NCBI GenBank assembly: GCA_964522215.1
Contig: CAZFVR010000002.1
Coordinates: forward strand, 83,073-147,072
Direction of reading: 5' to 3'
Source of the DNA: CAG-390 sp964522215
GTDB taxonomy: Bacteria; Bacillota; Clostridia; Oscillospirales; CAG-272
DNA: 64,000 bases
This document shows positions 25,329-34,336 of this stretch, one piece after another. Below the pieces are notes generated by a model. That model saw only the letters and a program-made list of their open reading frames with translations, ran no database searches and was not told where the DNA came from. A program made the position numbers and the translations under genes. The stretch's first letter is position 1. Each line of letters begins with the position of its first letter.

Positions 25329-25847
25329 ATGGCATTCAGAAACAATAATTACGAGGAAAAAGAATATATCGAAAACCTCGTTGCCCTGAACCGTGTTTCC
25401 AAGACCGTTAAAGGTGGTCGTGTAGCCCGCTTTGCCGCTCTTATGGTGGTTGGCGATGGCCACGGTCACGTAGGCGTAGGCCTTGGAAAGGCTGCCGAGG
25501 TTCCCGAGGCTATCAATAAGGGAATTGCGGACGCAAAAAAGAACATGGTAACTGTTTCCCTTAAGGGAACTACCATCCCGCACCAGGTGACCGGTGTATA
25601 CGGCGCCGGTAAGGTGCTCCTCAAGCCCGCTGCCCCCGGTACCGGTATCATCGCCGGCTCCAAGGTCAGAATGGTGCTTGAAGCCGCCGGCATCAGCAAC
25701 ATCCGCGCAAAGTGCCTGCGCTCCAACAACCCTATCAACGTTGTTAAGGCAACCATGGAGGGTCTTAAGGAGCTTCGCTCTGTTGAGGAAGTTGCAAAGA
25801 GCCGCGACATCACTCCCGACGAAGTAAAGGGAGGCGCAGCGAAATGA
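25329..25847 (+). CDS. rpsE: Ribosomal protein uS5
   Basis: The 172-residue protein shows VVGDGHGHVGVGLGKAAEVP, the S5 fidelity region, and GAGKVLLKPAAPGTGIIAG. It is translationally coupled to rpmD by a four-base ATGA overlap. AAGGAG precedes the ATG. Confidence 0.97.
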   Translation: MAFRNNNYEEKEYIENLVALNRVSKTVKGGRVARFAALMVVGDGHGHVGVGLGKAAEVPEAINKGIADAKKNMVTVSLKGTTIPHQVTGVYGAGKVLLKPAAPGTGIIAGSKVRMVLEAAGISNIRAKCLRSNNPINVVKATMEGLKELRSVEEVAKSRDITPDEVKGGAAK

Positions 25848-26029
25848 AAAAAGTAACACTTACAAGATCCCTTATCGCCCGCAAGCCCAACCAGAAGGCA
25901 ACAGCCGCATCTCTGGGCCTGCACCGTGTCGGCGACAGCATCATCCATGAGGAGGGTGCAGTACTCGACGGCAAGGTGAGAGTTCTTTCCCACCTCGTTA
26001 AGGTCGAAGACGTAAAGGAGGACAAATAA
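25844..26029 (+). CDS. rpmD: Ribosomal protein uL30
   Basis: The 61-residue protein reads VTLTRSLIARKPNQKATAAS followed by LGLHRVGDSIIHEEGAVLDG, standard L30. It overlaps rpsE at its start and rplO at its stop. Confidence 0.95.
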   Translation: MKKVTLTRSLIARKPNQKATAASLGLHRVGDSIIHEEGAVLDGKVRVLSHLVKVEDVKEDK

Positions 26030-26472
26030 TGAAACTTCATGAACTTTCTCCCGCTCCCGGTTCGGTAAAGGATCGCTTCCGCAAAGGAAGAGGCGCCGGC
26101 TCCGGCAACGGCAAGACCGCAGGTAAGGGTCACAAGGGTCAGAACGCTCGTTCCGGCGGCGGTGTACGTCCCGGCTTTGAGGGCGGCCAGTTCCCCATCT
26201 ACCGTCAGCTCCCCAAGAAGGGCTTTTCAAACAAGAAATTCAAGACCGTTTACGCCAACGTCAATGTTGAGGCTCTCAACGTTTTTGAGGACGGCGCAGT
26301 TGTAGATCTTGAGGCTCTTATGGACAAGAGGATCGTCCGCAAAGAAAATGACGGACTTAAGGTTCTCGGCGGCGGTGAGCTTACAAAGAAGCTTACTGTG
26401 AAGGCGGTGAAATTCTCTGCTGCCGCCAAAGAAAAGATCGAAGCGGCAGGCGGAAGTGTAGAGGAGGTATAA
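26029..26472 (+). CDS. rplO: Ribosomal protein uL15
   Basis: The 147-residue protein shows the Gly-rich N-terminal RNA-threading part (KDRFRKGRGAGSGNGKTAGK, GHKGQNARSGGGVRPGFEGG) and the L15 C-terminal beta domain. AAAGGAGG precedes the ATG, which overlaps the rpmD stop. Confidence 0.97.
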   Translation: MKLHELSPAPGSVKDRFRKGRGAGSGNGKTAGKGHKGQNARSGGGVRPGFEGGQFPIYRQLPKKGFSNKKFKTVYANVNVEALNVFEDGAVVDLEALMDKRIVRKENDGLKVLGGGELTKKLTVKAVKFSAAAKEKIEAAGGSVEEV

Positions 26473-26474
26473 GG

Positions 26475-27836
26475 ATGTTTGCGACCTTTAAAAACGCCTG
26501 GAAGATAGATGATCTGAAGAGAAAAATGCTCTTCACGATAATGATCATCCTGCTCTACCGTCTCGGCGCGCAAATCCCCGTACCCTATGTTTCCTCAGCT
26601 ATCCTTGAAAGCAGCAGCGCAGCGCTGCAGGGATCGATATTCGAGTACCTTAACTGGTTCTCCGGTAACTCTTTCGGTCAGGCAACACTCTTTGCTCTGT
26701 CCGTATCCCCCTACATTACAGCGCAGATCGTTATCCAGCTGCTCACCGTTGCCATTCCCGCTCTCGAGCGTATGGCCAAGGACGGAGATGAGGGACAAAG
26801 AAAGATCACAGCCATCACCCGCTACACAACAGTAGGTCTGGCGCTTATAACCGCTTACGGTTATATGACACTGCTTGATTCCGGCTTCGGAACAGGCTCC
26901 AGCTGGCTGGTCGAAGGTACCAACTGGTTTGGTAAGACTGTTATCGTTGCCTGCTATTGCGGCGGTGCATCCCTTATCATGTGGCTCTCCGAAAAGGTCA
27001 ACCAGTACGGTATCGGTAACGGTATCTCCATGATACTCTTTGCCAACATCGTGTCCGGCGTTCCCGGCCTTGTCAGCGAGATCTGGACCATGATATTCAC
27101 AGCCGGTGGCTTTAACGGCTTTAGCTGGCTTGGACTTATTTTCGCTATTCTTACAGTTGTCATCACCTTTGCCATCATCGTGTTCATCGTTTGGTTCACC
27201 GAATCCGAAAGAAGAATACCCGTGCAGTACGCAAAGCGTGTTGTTGGCCGCAAGATGTACGGCGGTCAGTCCTCCAGCCTTCCCCTTAAGATGAACATGG
27301 CGGGCGTTATGCCTGTTATCTTCGCCAGTTCCATTGCATCTATCCCGGCAACGCTCGCGGGCTTCTTCCCCAACAGCAAGTTCCTTACAAAGGTCTCCGA
27401 GATATTCAGCTATGATACCTGGCTCTACCTGCTCATCTATCTCGTACTCACCGTTGCTTTCTCCTTCTTCTACATCATGATATCCTTCAATGTAGTTGAG
27501 GTTGCAAACAACATTCAGCAAAACGGCGGTTCTATCCCCGGCATCCGCTCGGGCAGACCTACCGTAAACTATATCAGCAAAATACTCAACAGAGTAACCA
27601 TCATCGGTGCTATATTCCTTTGCATCGTTGCGGGACTTCCCATGCTCGTTACAATAATCAACAGCTTGCTTCAGGATGCACATATCACGACCGGCTTCCC
27701 GATCTCGAATCTTGCATTCGGCGGTAACTCACTGCTGATCATTGTTGGCGTTGCAATTGAGACAGTCCATGACCTTGAGGCGCAGGTCGCACTTCGCAAC
27801 TACGGCGGCTCAAAGTCAAGAGGAATCTTCGGTTGA
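26475..27836 (+). CDS. secY: Preprotein translocase channel SecY
   Basis: The 453-residue protein forms the protein-conducting channel with SecE and SecG. It has ten hydrophobic helices. The first follows DDLKRKMLFTIMIILLYRLG; the plug region around residues 40-60 and the cytoplasmic loop SERRIPVQYAKRVVGRKMYG with positively charged SecA contacts are visible, as is NNIQQNGGSIPGIRSGRPT near the last cytoplasmic loop. GAGGAGG precedes the ATG, and it directly follows rplO as in the usual spc order. Confidence 0.97.
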   Translation: MFATFKNAWKIDDLKRKMLFTIMIILLYRLGAQIPVPYVSSAILESSSAALQGSIFEYLNWFSGNSFGQATLFALSVSPYITAQIVIQLLTVAIPALERMAKDGDEGQRKITAITRYTTVGLALITAYGYMTLLDSGFGTGSSWLVEGTNWFGKTVIVACYCGGASLIMWLSEKVNQYGIGNGISMILFANIVSGVPGLVSEIWTMIFTAGGFNGFSWLGLIFAILTVVITFAIIVFIVWFTESERRIPVQYAKRVVGRKMYGGQSSSLPLKMNMAGVMPVIFASSIASIPATLAGFFPNSKFLTKVSEIFSYDTWLYLLIYLVLTVAFSFFYIMISFNVVEVANNIQQNGGSIPGIRSGRPTVNYISKILNRVTIIGAIFLCIVAGLPMLVTIINSLLQDAHITTGFPISNLAFGGNSLLIIVGVAIETVHDLEAQVALRNYGGSKSRGIFG

Positions 27837-27870
27837 TGAGTGTACCCCCAAAGGCATACGGAGGAACGTT

Positions 27871-28509
27871 ATGAATCTAATTATAATGGGAGCCCCCGGC
27901 GCAGGCAAGGGCACACAGTCAGAGCTTATCTCTAAAAGAGAGAGGATCCCCGCAATATCAACGGGTCAGATCCTTCGCGGTGCAATCAAGGCGGGGACAG
28001 AGCTTGGCATGAAGGCAAAATCCTTTATGGATGCAGGCGGTCTTGTTCCCGATGAGGTCGTAAACGGTATCATCAGAGAGTATCTGCTCTCCGATGAATG
28101 CCGCCGCGGCTTTATCCTTGACGGTTTCCCGCGCACATTAGCTCAGGCTGAGGCACTTGAAAACATGGGTGTGCGCATCGATGCCGTCCTCTCGATAGAG
28201 GTCGGAGACGAGAAGATCATCAAACGTATGAGCGGACGCCGCGTTTGCGAATGCGGAATGTCCTATCACACCGAGTATCTTCCCCCGAAGGAAGAGGGCA
28301 AATGCGACAAATGCGGCAAGGAACTCGTAATACGCAGTGACGACGCCGCCGAGACTGTAGCAAAACGCCTTGAGACCTATCACGCACAGACCGAGCCGCT
28401 GCTTGAATTCTACGATCGCCGCGGAAAACTGATCCGCGTCGAGGGACAGGAGCGCGTAGAGGATACTACAGCTCTTGTGGAAAAAGCCTTGGCTTCGGTG
28501 GGCAAGTGA
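27871..28509 (+). CDS. adk: Adenylate kinase
   Basis: The 212-residue enzyme converts ATP plus AMP to two ADP. The P-loop GAPGAGKGTQ covers residues 7-16 and DGFPRTLAQAEAL is the AMP-binding signature. The LID contains four cysteines in the expected place (126, 128, 145, 148), but the first pair is CxC (GRRVCECG) rather than the usual CxxC, a one-residue deletion in the zinc knuckle. The ATG at 27871 has GGAGG upstream; the frame reaches back into secY without a site. The stop is one base before the map start. Confidence 0.96.
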   Translation: MNLIIMGAPGAGKGTQSELISKRERIPAISTGQILRGAIKAGTELGMKAKSFMDAGGLVPDEVVNGIIREYLLSDECRRGFILDGFPRTLAQAEALENMGVRIDAVLSIEVGDEKIIKRMSGRRVCECGMSYHTEYLPPKEEGKCDKCGKELVIRSDDAAETVAKRLETYHAQTEPLLEFYDRRGKLIRVEGQERVEDTTALVEKALASVGK

Positions 28510-28510
28510 A

Positions 28511-29260
28511 ATGATCCCGTTAAAAAGTAAAGAACAGATAGCCGAAATGAGCGATGCCTGCCGCATCACCGCCGAGGCCATGGCCAAGGCAATAGAGGTG
28601 ATACGCGAGGGCGTCAGCACATGGGAGATCGACCGGGTCATCCGTCGATATATCGAGAGCCGAGGTGCTAAACCTACCTTTCTCGGATACGGCGGATTCC
28701 CCGGAAGTGCATGCATAAGCCTGAACGATGAGGTCATTCACGGTATCCCCTCCAAAAAGAAGATCCTTTTTGAGGGTGACATCGTGAAGATAGACGTTGG
28801 TGCGTTTTATCACGGTTTTACCGGCGATATGGCGCGTACCATACCCGTCGGGCGGGTGAGCGAGGATGTTCAAAGGCTGATCGATACCACCGAGCGGAGC
28901 TTTTATTGCGGAGTTGAACAATTCCGCGAGGGCAACCGCATAGGGGATATCGGCCACGCCATCCAAAGCTGCGTCGAGGCGGCCGGCTTCTCGGTGGTGA
29001 GAAGATATATCGGTCACGGCGTGGGGCATGAGCTGCATGAGGATCCGGAGGTTCCAAACTTTGGAGTAGCCGGGCGAGGCGTGCGGCTTTGCACAGGCAT
29101 GACACTTGCGATCGAGCCCATGGTAAACATGGGACGTTATGAGGTGCGTGAGCTTAGCGACGGTTGGACGGTCAAGACCGCTGACGGAACGCTATCGGCG
29201 CACTACGAAAACTCGGTAGCACTTACTGAGGACGGACCGAGGATACTTACGGTCGTCTGA
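28511..29260 (+). CDS. map: Methionine aminopeptidase, type I
   Basis: The 249-residue enzyme removes N-terminal Met from nascent proteins. Metal-binding residues occur in DIVKIDVGAFYHGFTGDMART (two Asp), GHGVGHELHEDPEVPNFG (His), MTLAIEPM (Glu) and SAHYENSVALTEDGP (Glu). There is no N-terminal zinc-finger extension. The ATG at 28511 is chosen over an upstream in-frame start inside adk. Confidence 0.97.
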   Translation: MIPLKSKEQIAEMSDACRITAEAMAKAIEVIREGVSTWEIDRVIRRYIESRGAKPTFLGYGGFPGSACISLNDEVIHGIPSKKKILFEGDIVKIDVGAFYHGFTGDMARTIPVGRVSEDVQRLIDTTERSFYCGVEQFREGNRIGDIGHAIQSCVEAAGFSVVRRYIGHGVGHELHEDPEVPNFGVAGRGVRLCTGMTLAIEPMVNMGRYEVRELSDGWTVKTADGTLSAHYENSVALTEDGPRILTVV

Positions 29261-29281
29261 TATCGATAGGAGGAATGAAAC

Positions 29282-29500
29282 TTGCCGAAGGATGATGTAA
29301 TTGAGTTTGAAGGTACCGTTATCGACGCTCTGCCGAATACGGTATTTAAGGTGCAGCTCCCCAACGGTCATATAGTGACCGCGCATATTTCGGGTAAGCT
29401 GCGGATGAACTATATAAGGATACTGCCCGGCGACCGCGTGACGGTCGAGGTCTCGGTGTACGACCTTACAAAGGGTCGCATCACATGGAGAGCAAAGTAA
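29282..29500 (+). CDS. infA: Translation initiation factor IF-1
   Basis: The 72-residue OB-fold protein reads PKDDVIEFEGTVIDALPNTV, FKVQLPNGHIVTAHISGKLR and ends DLTKGRITWRAK, full length. It uses a TTG start (29282) after AGGAGG. It binds the A site of the 30S subunit during initiation. A 136-base gap without a gene follows. Confidence 0.96.
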   Translation: MPKDDVIEFEGTVIDALPNTVFKVQLPNGHIVTAHISGKLRMNYIRILPGDRVTVEVSVYDLTKGRITWRAK

Positions 29501-29636
29501 TAAACGCGGTGCTTCTTGCTTTGAACCCTAAGGGCTCCAAGCGAGGATCTAATGCAAGAGCGTATGTTACAGAAAGCTCACTATCCTATCGTTATTTAGT
29601 TCGTTGGTAAAAAATCAGAAAGGTATGGTCAGATAA

Positions 29637-29750
29637 ATGAAAGTAAAGCCATCCGTAAAAAAGATCTGCGAAAAGTGCAAGATCATAAAAAGACATGGCC
29701 GTGTAATGGTCATATGCGAAAACCCCAAGCACAAACAGCGTCAGGGTTAA
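29637..29750 (+). CDS. rpmJ: Ribosomal protein bL36 (zinc-binding form)
   Basis: The 37-residue protein reads MKVKPSVKKICEKCKIIKRH and VMVICENPKHKQRQG. Cys11, Cys14, Cys27 and His32 form the zinc site of the standard L36. The ATG lies about 11 bases after AAAGG. Its place between infA and rpsM is the usual one. Confidence 0.95.
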   Translation: MKVKPSVKKICEKCKIIKRHGRVMVICENPKHKQRQG

Positions 29751-29782
29751 GCGAAAAACAGTAGAAGAAAGGATCAAACAGA

Positions 29783-30151
29783 ATGGCTCGTATAGCTGGT
29801 GTTGATATTCCTAATCAGAAGCGCGTCGAGATCGCCCTTACCTACATTTACGGTATAGGCCGCAAGAGCGCCAACGATATCCTTGTAAAGACGGGCATCG
29901 ACCCCGATACCCGCGCTAAGGATCTTACCGAAGAGCAGGTTGCCAAGCTGCGTGATGAGATCGAGAACAACTATGTGGTTGAGGGTGACCTCCGCCGTGA
30001 CGTTGCTCTTAACATCAAGCGTCTGGTCGAGATCAACTGCTACCGCGGTATCAGACACAGAAAAGGTCTCCCTGTAAGAGGTCAGAGAACCAAGACCAAT
30101 GCAAGAACACGCAAGGGTCCGGCGAAGACCATCGCAAACAAGAAGAAGTAA
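29783..30151 (+). CDS. rpsM: Ribosomal protein uS13
   Basis: The 122-residue protein starts ARIAGVDIPNQKRVEIALTY and has the signature RGIRHRKGLPVRGQRTKTNA followed by RTRKG. It bridges to the 50S subunit. GAAGGAT precedes the ATG. Confidence 0.97.
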   Translation: MARIAGVDIPNQKRVEIALTYIYGIGRKSANDILVKTGIDPDTRAKDLTEEQVAKLRDEIENNYVVEGDLRRDVALNIKRLVEINCYRGIRHRKGLPVRGQRTKTNARTRKGPAKTIANKKK

Positions 30152-30164
30152 AGGAGCATAAGAA

Positions 30165-30563
30165 ATGGCTAACGTTTCTGCCAAGAAGGTCATCAAAAAG
30201 CGCCGCGAACGTAAAAATATACAGTTCGGACAGGTACACATCCGTGCGACCTTCAACAATACTATCGTTACAATCACCGATATGGACGGCAACGCTATTT
30301 CGTGGGCATCTGCCGGAGAGCTTGGTTTCAAGGGCTCCCGTAAGTCCACTCCGTTTGCCGCACAGTCCGCCTCCGAGACAGCTGCAAAGGCTGCCATCGA
30401 GCACGGCCTTAAGTCGGTAGAGGTATATGTCAGAGGCCCCGGATCGGGACGTGAGTCCGCCATCCGTGCGCTTGAGACCGTAGGCCTCCAGATCACCATG
30501 ATCAAGGACGTAACACCCGTTCCTCACAACGGCTGCCGTCCCCCCAAACGCCGCCGCGTTTGA
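30165..30563 (+). CDS. rpsK: Ribosomal protein uS11
   Basis: The 132-residue protein shows HIRATFNNTIVTITDMDGNA, the platform segment PFAAQSASETAAKAAIEHGL and the C-terminal DVTPVPHNGCRPPKRRRV, full length. AAAGGAG precedes the ATG. Confidence 0.97.
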   Translation: MANVSAKKVIKKRRERKNIQFGQVHIRATFNNTIVTITDMDGNAISWASAGELGFKGSRKSTPFAAQSASETAAKAAIEHGLKSVEVYVRGPGSGRESAIRALETVGLQITMIKDVTPVPHNGCRPPKRRRV

Positions 30564-30590
30564 TCAAAAAAACACAGGAGGAACCAGAGA

Positions 30591-31217
30591 ATGGCAAGAT
30601 ATATTGGCTCTGCATGCAAGATATGCCGCAGAGAAGGCACCAAGCTCTATCTTAAGGGCGAGCGCTGCACAAGCGACAAGTGCGCATTTGAGCGCAGACC
30701 TGTTGCTCCCGGTCAGCACGGTGCAGCCAGAAAGAAACAGAGAGAGTACGGTCTGCAGCTCCGCGAGAAGCAGAAAGTCAAGAGATACTACGGCATGGTC
30801 GAGAAGCAGTTCCTTAACTACTTCCACGAGGCCGACCGCCTTGAGGGTATGACCGGTGAGAACCTGCTTATACTCCTTGAGCGCAGACTTGACAACGCCG
30901 TATACAGAATGGGCATCGGCGACAGCCGCAAGGAGACCCGTCAGATCGTTCTGCACGGCCACATCCTTGTAAACGGTAAAAAGGTAAACATCCCCTCCTA
31001 CCGTCTGCGTGTAGGCGACGTTATCAGCGTTGCAGAAAACAGCCGCAAGAGCGAGAGAATGAAAGCCTTTATCGAATCCCTGGAGAAGAAGAGCGCTCCG
31101 AAGTGGCTTGAGATCAATGCAAACGATGCATCTGCAAAGGTCGCATCGCTTCCTGCAAGAGACGATATCGAGCAGAGCTTCAACGAGCAGCTTATCGTCG
31201 AGCTTTATTCCAAGTAA
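30591..31217 (+). CDS. rpsD: Ribosomal protein uS4
   Basis: The 208-residue protein has an N-terminal cysteine cluster (SACKICRREG and CTSDKCAFERRP) that should bind zinc, the S4 domain (LERRLDNAVYRMGIG, QIVLHGHILVNGKKVNIPSY) and a normal C-terminus. S4 nucleates 16S assembly and in other bacteria regulates the alpha operon. AGGAGG precedes the ATG. Confidence 0.97.
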   Translation: MARYIGSACKICRREGTKLYLKGERCTSDKCAFERRPVAPGQHGAARKKQREYGLQLREKQKVKRYYGMVEKQFLNYFHEADRLEGMTGENLLILLERRLDNAVYRMGIGDSRKETRQIVLHGHILVNGKKVNIPSYRLRVGDVISVAENSRKSERMKAFIESLEKKSAPKWLEINANDASAKVASLPARDDIEQSFNEQLIVELYSK

Positions 31218-31345
31218 TACCGGCAGCCACGGGGTCACCATGGCAGCCGGAACCGACATCGACGGCCACGGACCTTATGGCATCAACAATTGCGCATAGA
31301 TATAAAAACGCAAGCTGAAAAATATAGTTGGAGGGTATATTTGGA

Positions 31346-32323
31346 ATGATTGAAATAGAAAAGCCCAATATCGCAACGGTGAATTTGAGCGAGGACGGAA
31401 GAACCGGAACATTTGTTGTTGAACCGCTTGAGCGTGGCTACGGCATCACTCTCGGCAACTCGCTGAGACGTGTACTGCTCAGCTCGCTGCCCGGCGTTGC
31501 CGTCACCTCCATCAAGGTGGATGGCGTGCTGCACGAATTTTCCACAGTCCCCGGCATGACCGAGGATATGACCGAGTTTGTTCTTAACGTAAAGGGCATA
31601 GTTGCAAAGCTTCACACCTCAAATCCCAAGACCGTCATTCTTGACGTAACGGGACCCCACAAGGTGGTTGCAGGAGACATAAAGCAGGATTCTGATATTG
31701 AGATACTCAATCCCGATCATGTTTTGGCAACACTTTCAGAGGGTGGACATCTGTTTGCCGAGCTCACCTTTGAGTGCGGCCGCGGATATGTATCACAGGA
31801 TCGAAACAAGCTGATCCATGCCGATGCATACGGTCCTAATGTAAGCGCGCCTATCGGTCTCATATACACCGACTCGATCTACACACCTGTTTATAACGTC
31901 AGCTACAATGTGGAGAACACACGTGTGGGCAGTAACATTGCCGATTACGATAAGCTGACTCTTGAAGTCCTTACAAACGGGACTATAACGGCAAAAGAAG
32001 CGATTTCACTCGGCGCCAAGATTCTCAACGAGCATCTCAACTTGTTTGTGGATTTGTCGGATGAAGCAAAGAACGCTGAAATAATGGTCGTTAGCGGCGA
32101 AAGCCCGAAGGAAAAAGTTCTTGAGATGACCATTGAGGATCTTGACCTGTCCGTGCGTAGCTTCAACTGCTTGAAGCGCGCACAGATCGACACGGTCGCA
32201 GATCTTGTCAGCCGCTCCGAGGACGAAATGATCAAGGTGCGTAACCTCGGTAAGAAATCGCTTGAAGAAGTTACCCAAAAGCTCCAATCGCTTGGTCTCG
32301 GCCTGCGCCGTGACGAAGAATAA
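31346..32323 (+). CDS. rpoA: RNA polymerase alpha subunit
   Basis: The 325-residue protein has the N-terminal assembly domain (ERGYGITLGNSLRRVLLSSL, GAAVTSIKVDGVLHEF-like segment GVAVTSIKVDGVLHEFSTVP) and a C-terminal domain ending with two helix-hairpin-helix-like motifs (SVRSFNCLKRAQIDTVADLV, LGKKSLEEVTQKLQSLGL). The ATG at 31346 follows GGAGGG at normal spacing. A 128-base gap separates it from rpsD. Confidence 0.97.
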   Translation: MIEIEKPNIATVNLSEDGRTGTFVVEPLERGYGITLGNSLRRVLLSSLPGVAVTSIKVDGVLHEFSTVPGMTEDMTEFVLNVKGIVAKLHTSNPKTVILDVTGPHKVVAGDIKQDSDIEILNPDHVLATLSEGGHLFAELTFECGRGYVSQDRNKLIHADAYGPNVSAPIGLIYTDSIYTPVYNVSYNVENTRVGSNIADYDKLTLEVLTNGTITAKEAISLGAKILNEHLNLFVDLSDEAKNAEIMVVSGESPKEKVLEMTIEDLDLSVRSFNCLKRAQIDTVADLVSRSEDEMIKVRNLGKKSLEEVTQKLQSLGLGLRRDEE

Positions 32324-32376
32324 GCGATGGGCAGGGTAAAGCGAAACGAAAAGAAACATTAAGGAGGGAGCATAAG

Positions 32377-32799
32377 ATGCCCGGAACCAGAAAGCTCGGC
32401 AGACCCACCGCTCACAGAAACGCGATGCTTCGCGGACTTGTGACCTATCTGCTTGAGAACGGTAAGGTCGAGACGACTCTCACCCGTGCGAAGGAAGTTC
32501 GCGCGATGGCTGATAAGATGATCACTCTCGGCAAAGATAACACACTTGCAAGCCGCCGTGCTGCTCTTGCTTATATTACCAAAGAGGATGTTGTTACTAA
32601 GCTGTTCACACAGATAGCACCCCTCTATGCCGATGTAAACGGCGGTTACACCGCTATTTACAAGCTCGGTCCCCGTCGCGGCGATGCAGCCGAGATGGCC
32701 ATCATCACTCTGACAAAGAGCGTTGAGGAAAAGGTCGAGGAAAAGAGCAAGAAGAAAGCCAAGAACGCTGATAAGGCAGAGGACGCAAAGGCCGAATAA
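32377..32799 (+). CDS. rplQ: Ribosomal protein bL17 with charged tail
   Basis: Residues 1 to about 115 are normal L17 (KLGRPTAHRNAMLRGLVTYL, LGKDNTLASRRAALAYITKE, YKLGPRRGDAAEMAIITL). The last 25 residues (EEKVEEKSKKKAKNADKAED) are a Lys/Glu/Ala-rich extension absent from the shortest homologues. It is the last gene of the cluster, followed by a strong terminator. AAGGAGG precedes the ATG. Confidence 0.96.
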   Translation: MPGTRKLGRPTAHRNAMLRGLVTYLLENGKVETTLTRAKEVRAMADKMITLGKDNTLASRRAALAYITKEDVVTKLFTQIAPLYADVNGGYTAIYKLGPRRGDAAEMAIITLTKSVEEKVEEKSKKKAKNADKAEDAKAE

Positions 32800-32813
32800 G
32801 CCTGCGCACTCAA

Positions 32814-32852
32814 GGGCTGACCCGCCAAAGGTGGGTCGGCCCACTTTTTCTT
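32814..32852 (+). terminator. Terminator of the S10-spc-alpha cluster
   Basis: GGGCTGACCCGCC (32814-32826) pairs with the complementary arm ending at 32842 around an AAAG loop, followed by a T-rich tract. Confidence 0.9.
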
Positions 32853-32861
32853 AAAAAAAGA

Positions 32862-32890
32862 TTGACAATCGCATGCCGATAATGTATAAT
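32862..32890 (+). promoter_or_regulatory. Consensus promoter of hisS
   Basis: A perfect TTGACA (32862-32867) and TATAAT (32885-32890) are 17 bases apart. A leader of about 140 bases follows with no T-box features that I can recognise. Confidence 0.85.
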
Positions 32891-33035
32891 TAAAAGACGT
32901 GAAAATGATCGTTCGTATCGGCCTGACGAGCGATAGATGGAACGATCGGATCGATAGAATGTAAATACAAAACGTAGAAGAACACGAAAACAAAAACAGA
33001 GCCTCCCCGTATGGCGCGGGGAAAAGGGAGAAAAG

Positions 33036-34265
33036 ATGCAACTTATAAAAACGCCTACCAAGGGTATGAACGACTATCTTCCGCGCGAGACCAGACTGCG
33101 CGAGTATGTTAAGAGCGTAATAATCCGTGCTTACGAAAAGAGCGGATTTTCAATGATAGAGACCCCGGCAGTTGAACATATAGAAAACCTTACCGGAAAA
33201 AACGGCGGAGATAATGAAAAGCTGATATTTAAGATCATGAAGCGCGGCGAAAAACTCAACGAGGCGGCCGCGGGCGATGCCGAGCTTTGCGACAGCGGGC
33301 TCAGATACGATCTTACCGTGCCGCTTTCAAGATACTACGCCAACAATCAAGCCAAGCTTACAACTCCGTTTATGGCAATGCAAATTGGCAATGTTTGGCG
33401 TGCCGACCGTCCGCAAAAGGGGCGTTTTCGCCAGTTTACGCAGTGCGATATCGATATCCTCGGCGATGCCACTCCGCTGGCCGAGATCACACTCATCTCC
33501 GCCACTACGGGCGTTTTGCGTGAGCTGGGCTTTGATAACTTTACCGTCCGCATAAACGACCGCCGCCTGCTTAAGGTGTGCGCCGACTATTGCGGCTTTG
33601 CACCGGAGGACTGCGACCGTGTGTTCATCTCGCTTGATAAGATGGATAAGATCGGTCTTGGCGGTGTCAGAGAGGATCTTATATCCGAGGGCTTTGCGCC
33701 TGAAATGGTAGATAAATATATCGCACTGTATGATGGCGGAGATGTAAGCGTAGCGGACTTTGTGCGTGACCGTCTCGGTGGCAACGGTGCGGATATAGCG
33801 GCATCTCTTGAGGGGATAATGCGCTGTGCCACCGCGGCAACGGCGGGCGGATGCAGCCTTAAATTCGATCCCACTCTCGTGCGTGGCATGTCCTATTACA
33901 CCGGCACGATATTTGAAATAAGCATGGATGGCTACGGCTACGCAGTTGGCGGCGGCGGAAGATATGATGAGATGCTGGCCAAGTTCTCAGGAATGAAGAC
34001 CCCTGCATGTGGCTTTTCACTTGGCTTTGAGCGCATAGTGGCCGCACTGGCCGACCGCGGCTTTGAGCCGCCGGCGGCAGAACGTCGCGTGGTGTTTTTG
34101 GCCGCTAAGGGCATGGAGGAGGAGCGCATGCTTGCCATGTTTGCGGATGCGGCGGCTCTGCGTGCCGAGGGCGCACAGGTGCTCGTTACCCCGCGTATGA
34201 AAAATGTGGGCTTCCAAAAGACCAAGCTTTCGGAGGACGGATATACAGAGTTCGTTGAGTATTGA
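33036..34265 (+). CDS. hisS: Histidyl-tRNA synthetase
   Basis: The 409-residue class-II synthetase starts KTPTKGMNDYLPRETRLREY (motif 1 region), has motif 2 as GNVWRADRPQKGRFRQFTQC followed by DIDILGD, and the histidine-binding blocks LVRGMSYYTGTIFEI and GGGGRYDEML with the motif 3 segment CGFSLGFERI. Catalytic residues are intact, so it is more likely a true HisS than the HisZ regulator. The C-terminal anticodon domain is about 60 residues (from ERRVVFLAAKG), shorter than the usual 90 or so. GGGAG precedes the ATG. Confidence 0.9.
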   Translation: MQLIKTPTKGMNDYLPRETRLREYVKSVIIRAYEKSGFSMIETPAVEHIENLTGKNGGDNEKLIFKIMKRGEKLNEAAAGDAELCDSGLRYDLTVPLSRYYANNQAKLTTPFMAMQIGNVWRADRPQKGRFRQFTQCDIDILGDATPLAEITLISATTGVLRELGFDNFTVRINDRRLLKVCADYCGFAPEDCDRVFISLDKMDKIGLGGVREDLISEGFAPEMVDKYIALYDGGDVSVADFVRDRLGGNGADIAASLEGIMRCATAATAGGCSLKFDPTLVRGMSYYTGTIFEISMDGYGYAVGGGGRYDEMLAKFSGMKTPACGFSLGFERIVAALADRGFEPPAAERRVVFLAAKGMEEERMLAMFADAAALRAEGAQVLVTPRMKNVGFQKTKLSEDGYTEFVEY

Positions 34266-34283
34266 TCTACCTATATAATATTT

Positions 34284-34324
34284 CAAGAAACAAAGCCGAG
34301 TCGCCGACTCGGCTTTGTTTCTTG
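34284..34324. terminator. Bidirectional terminator between hisS and the symporter gene
   Basis: A perfect 20-bp inverted repeat (34284-34303 and 34305-34324) has T-rich and A-rich ends that suit termination from both sides of this convergent pair. Confidence 0.88.
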
Positions 34325-34336
34325 GGGGAGAGCGTG

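Noticed and set aside
32891..33035. Possible T-box leader before hisS
   Set aside because: The leader is short and lacks the AGGGTGGNACCGCG-type T-box word and an attenuator.
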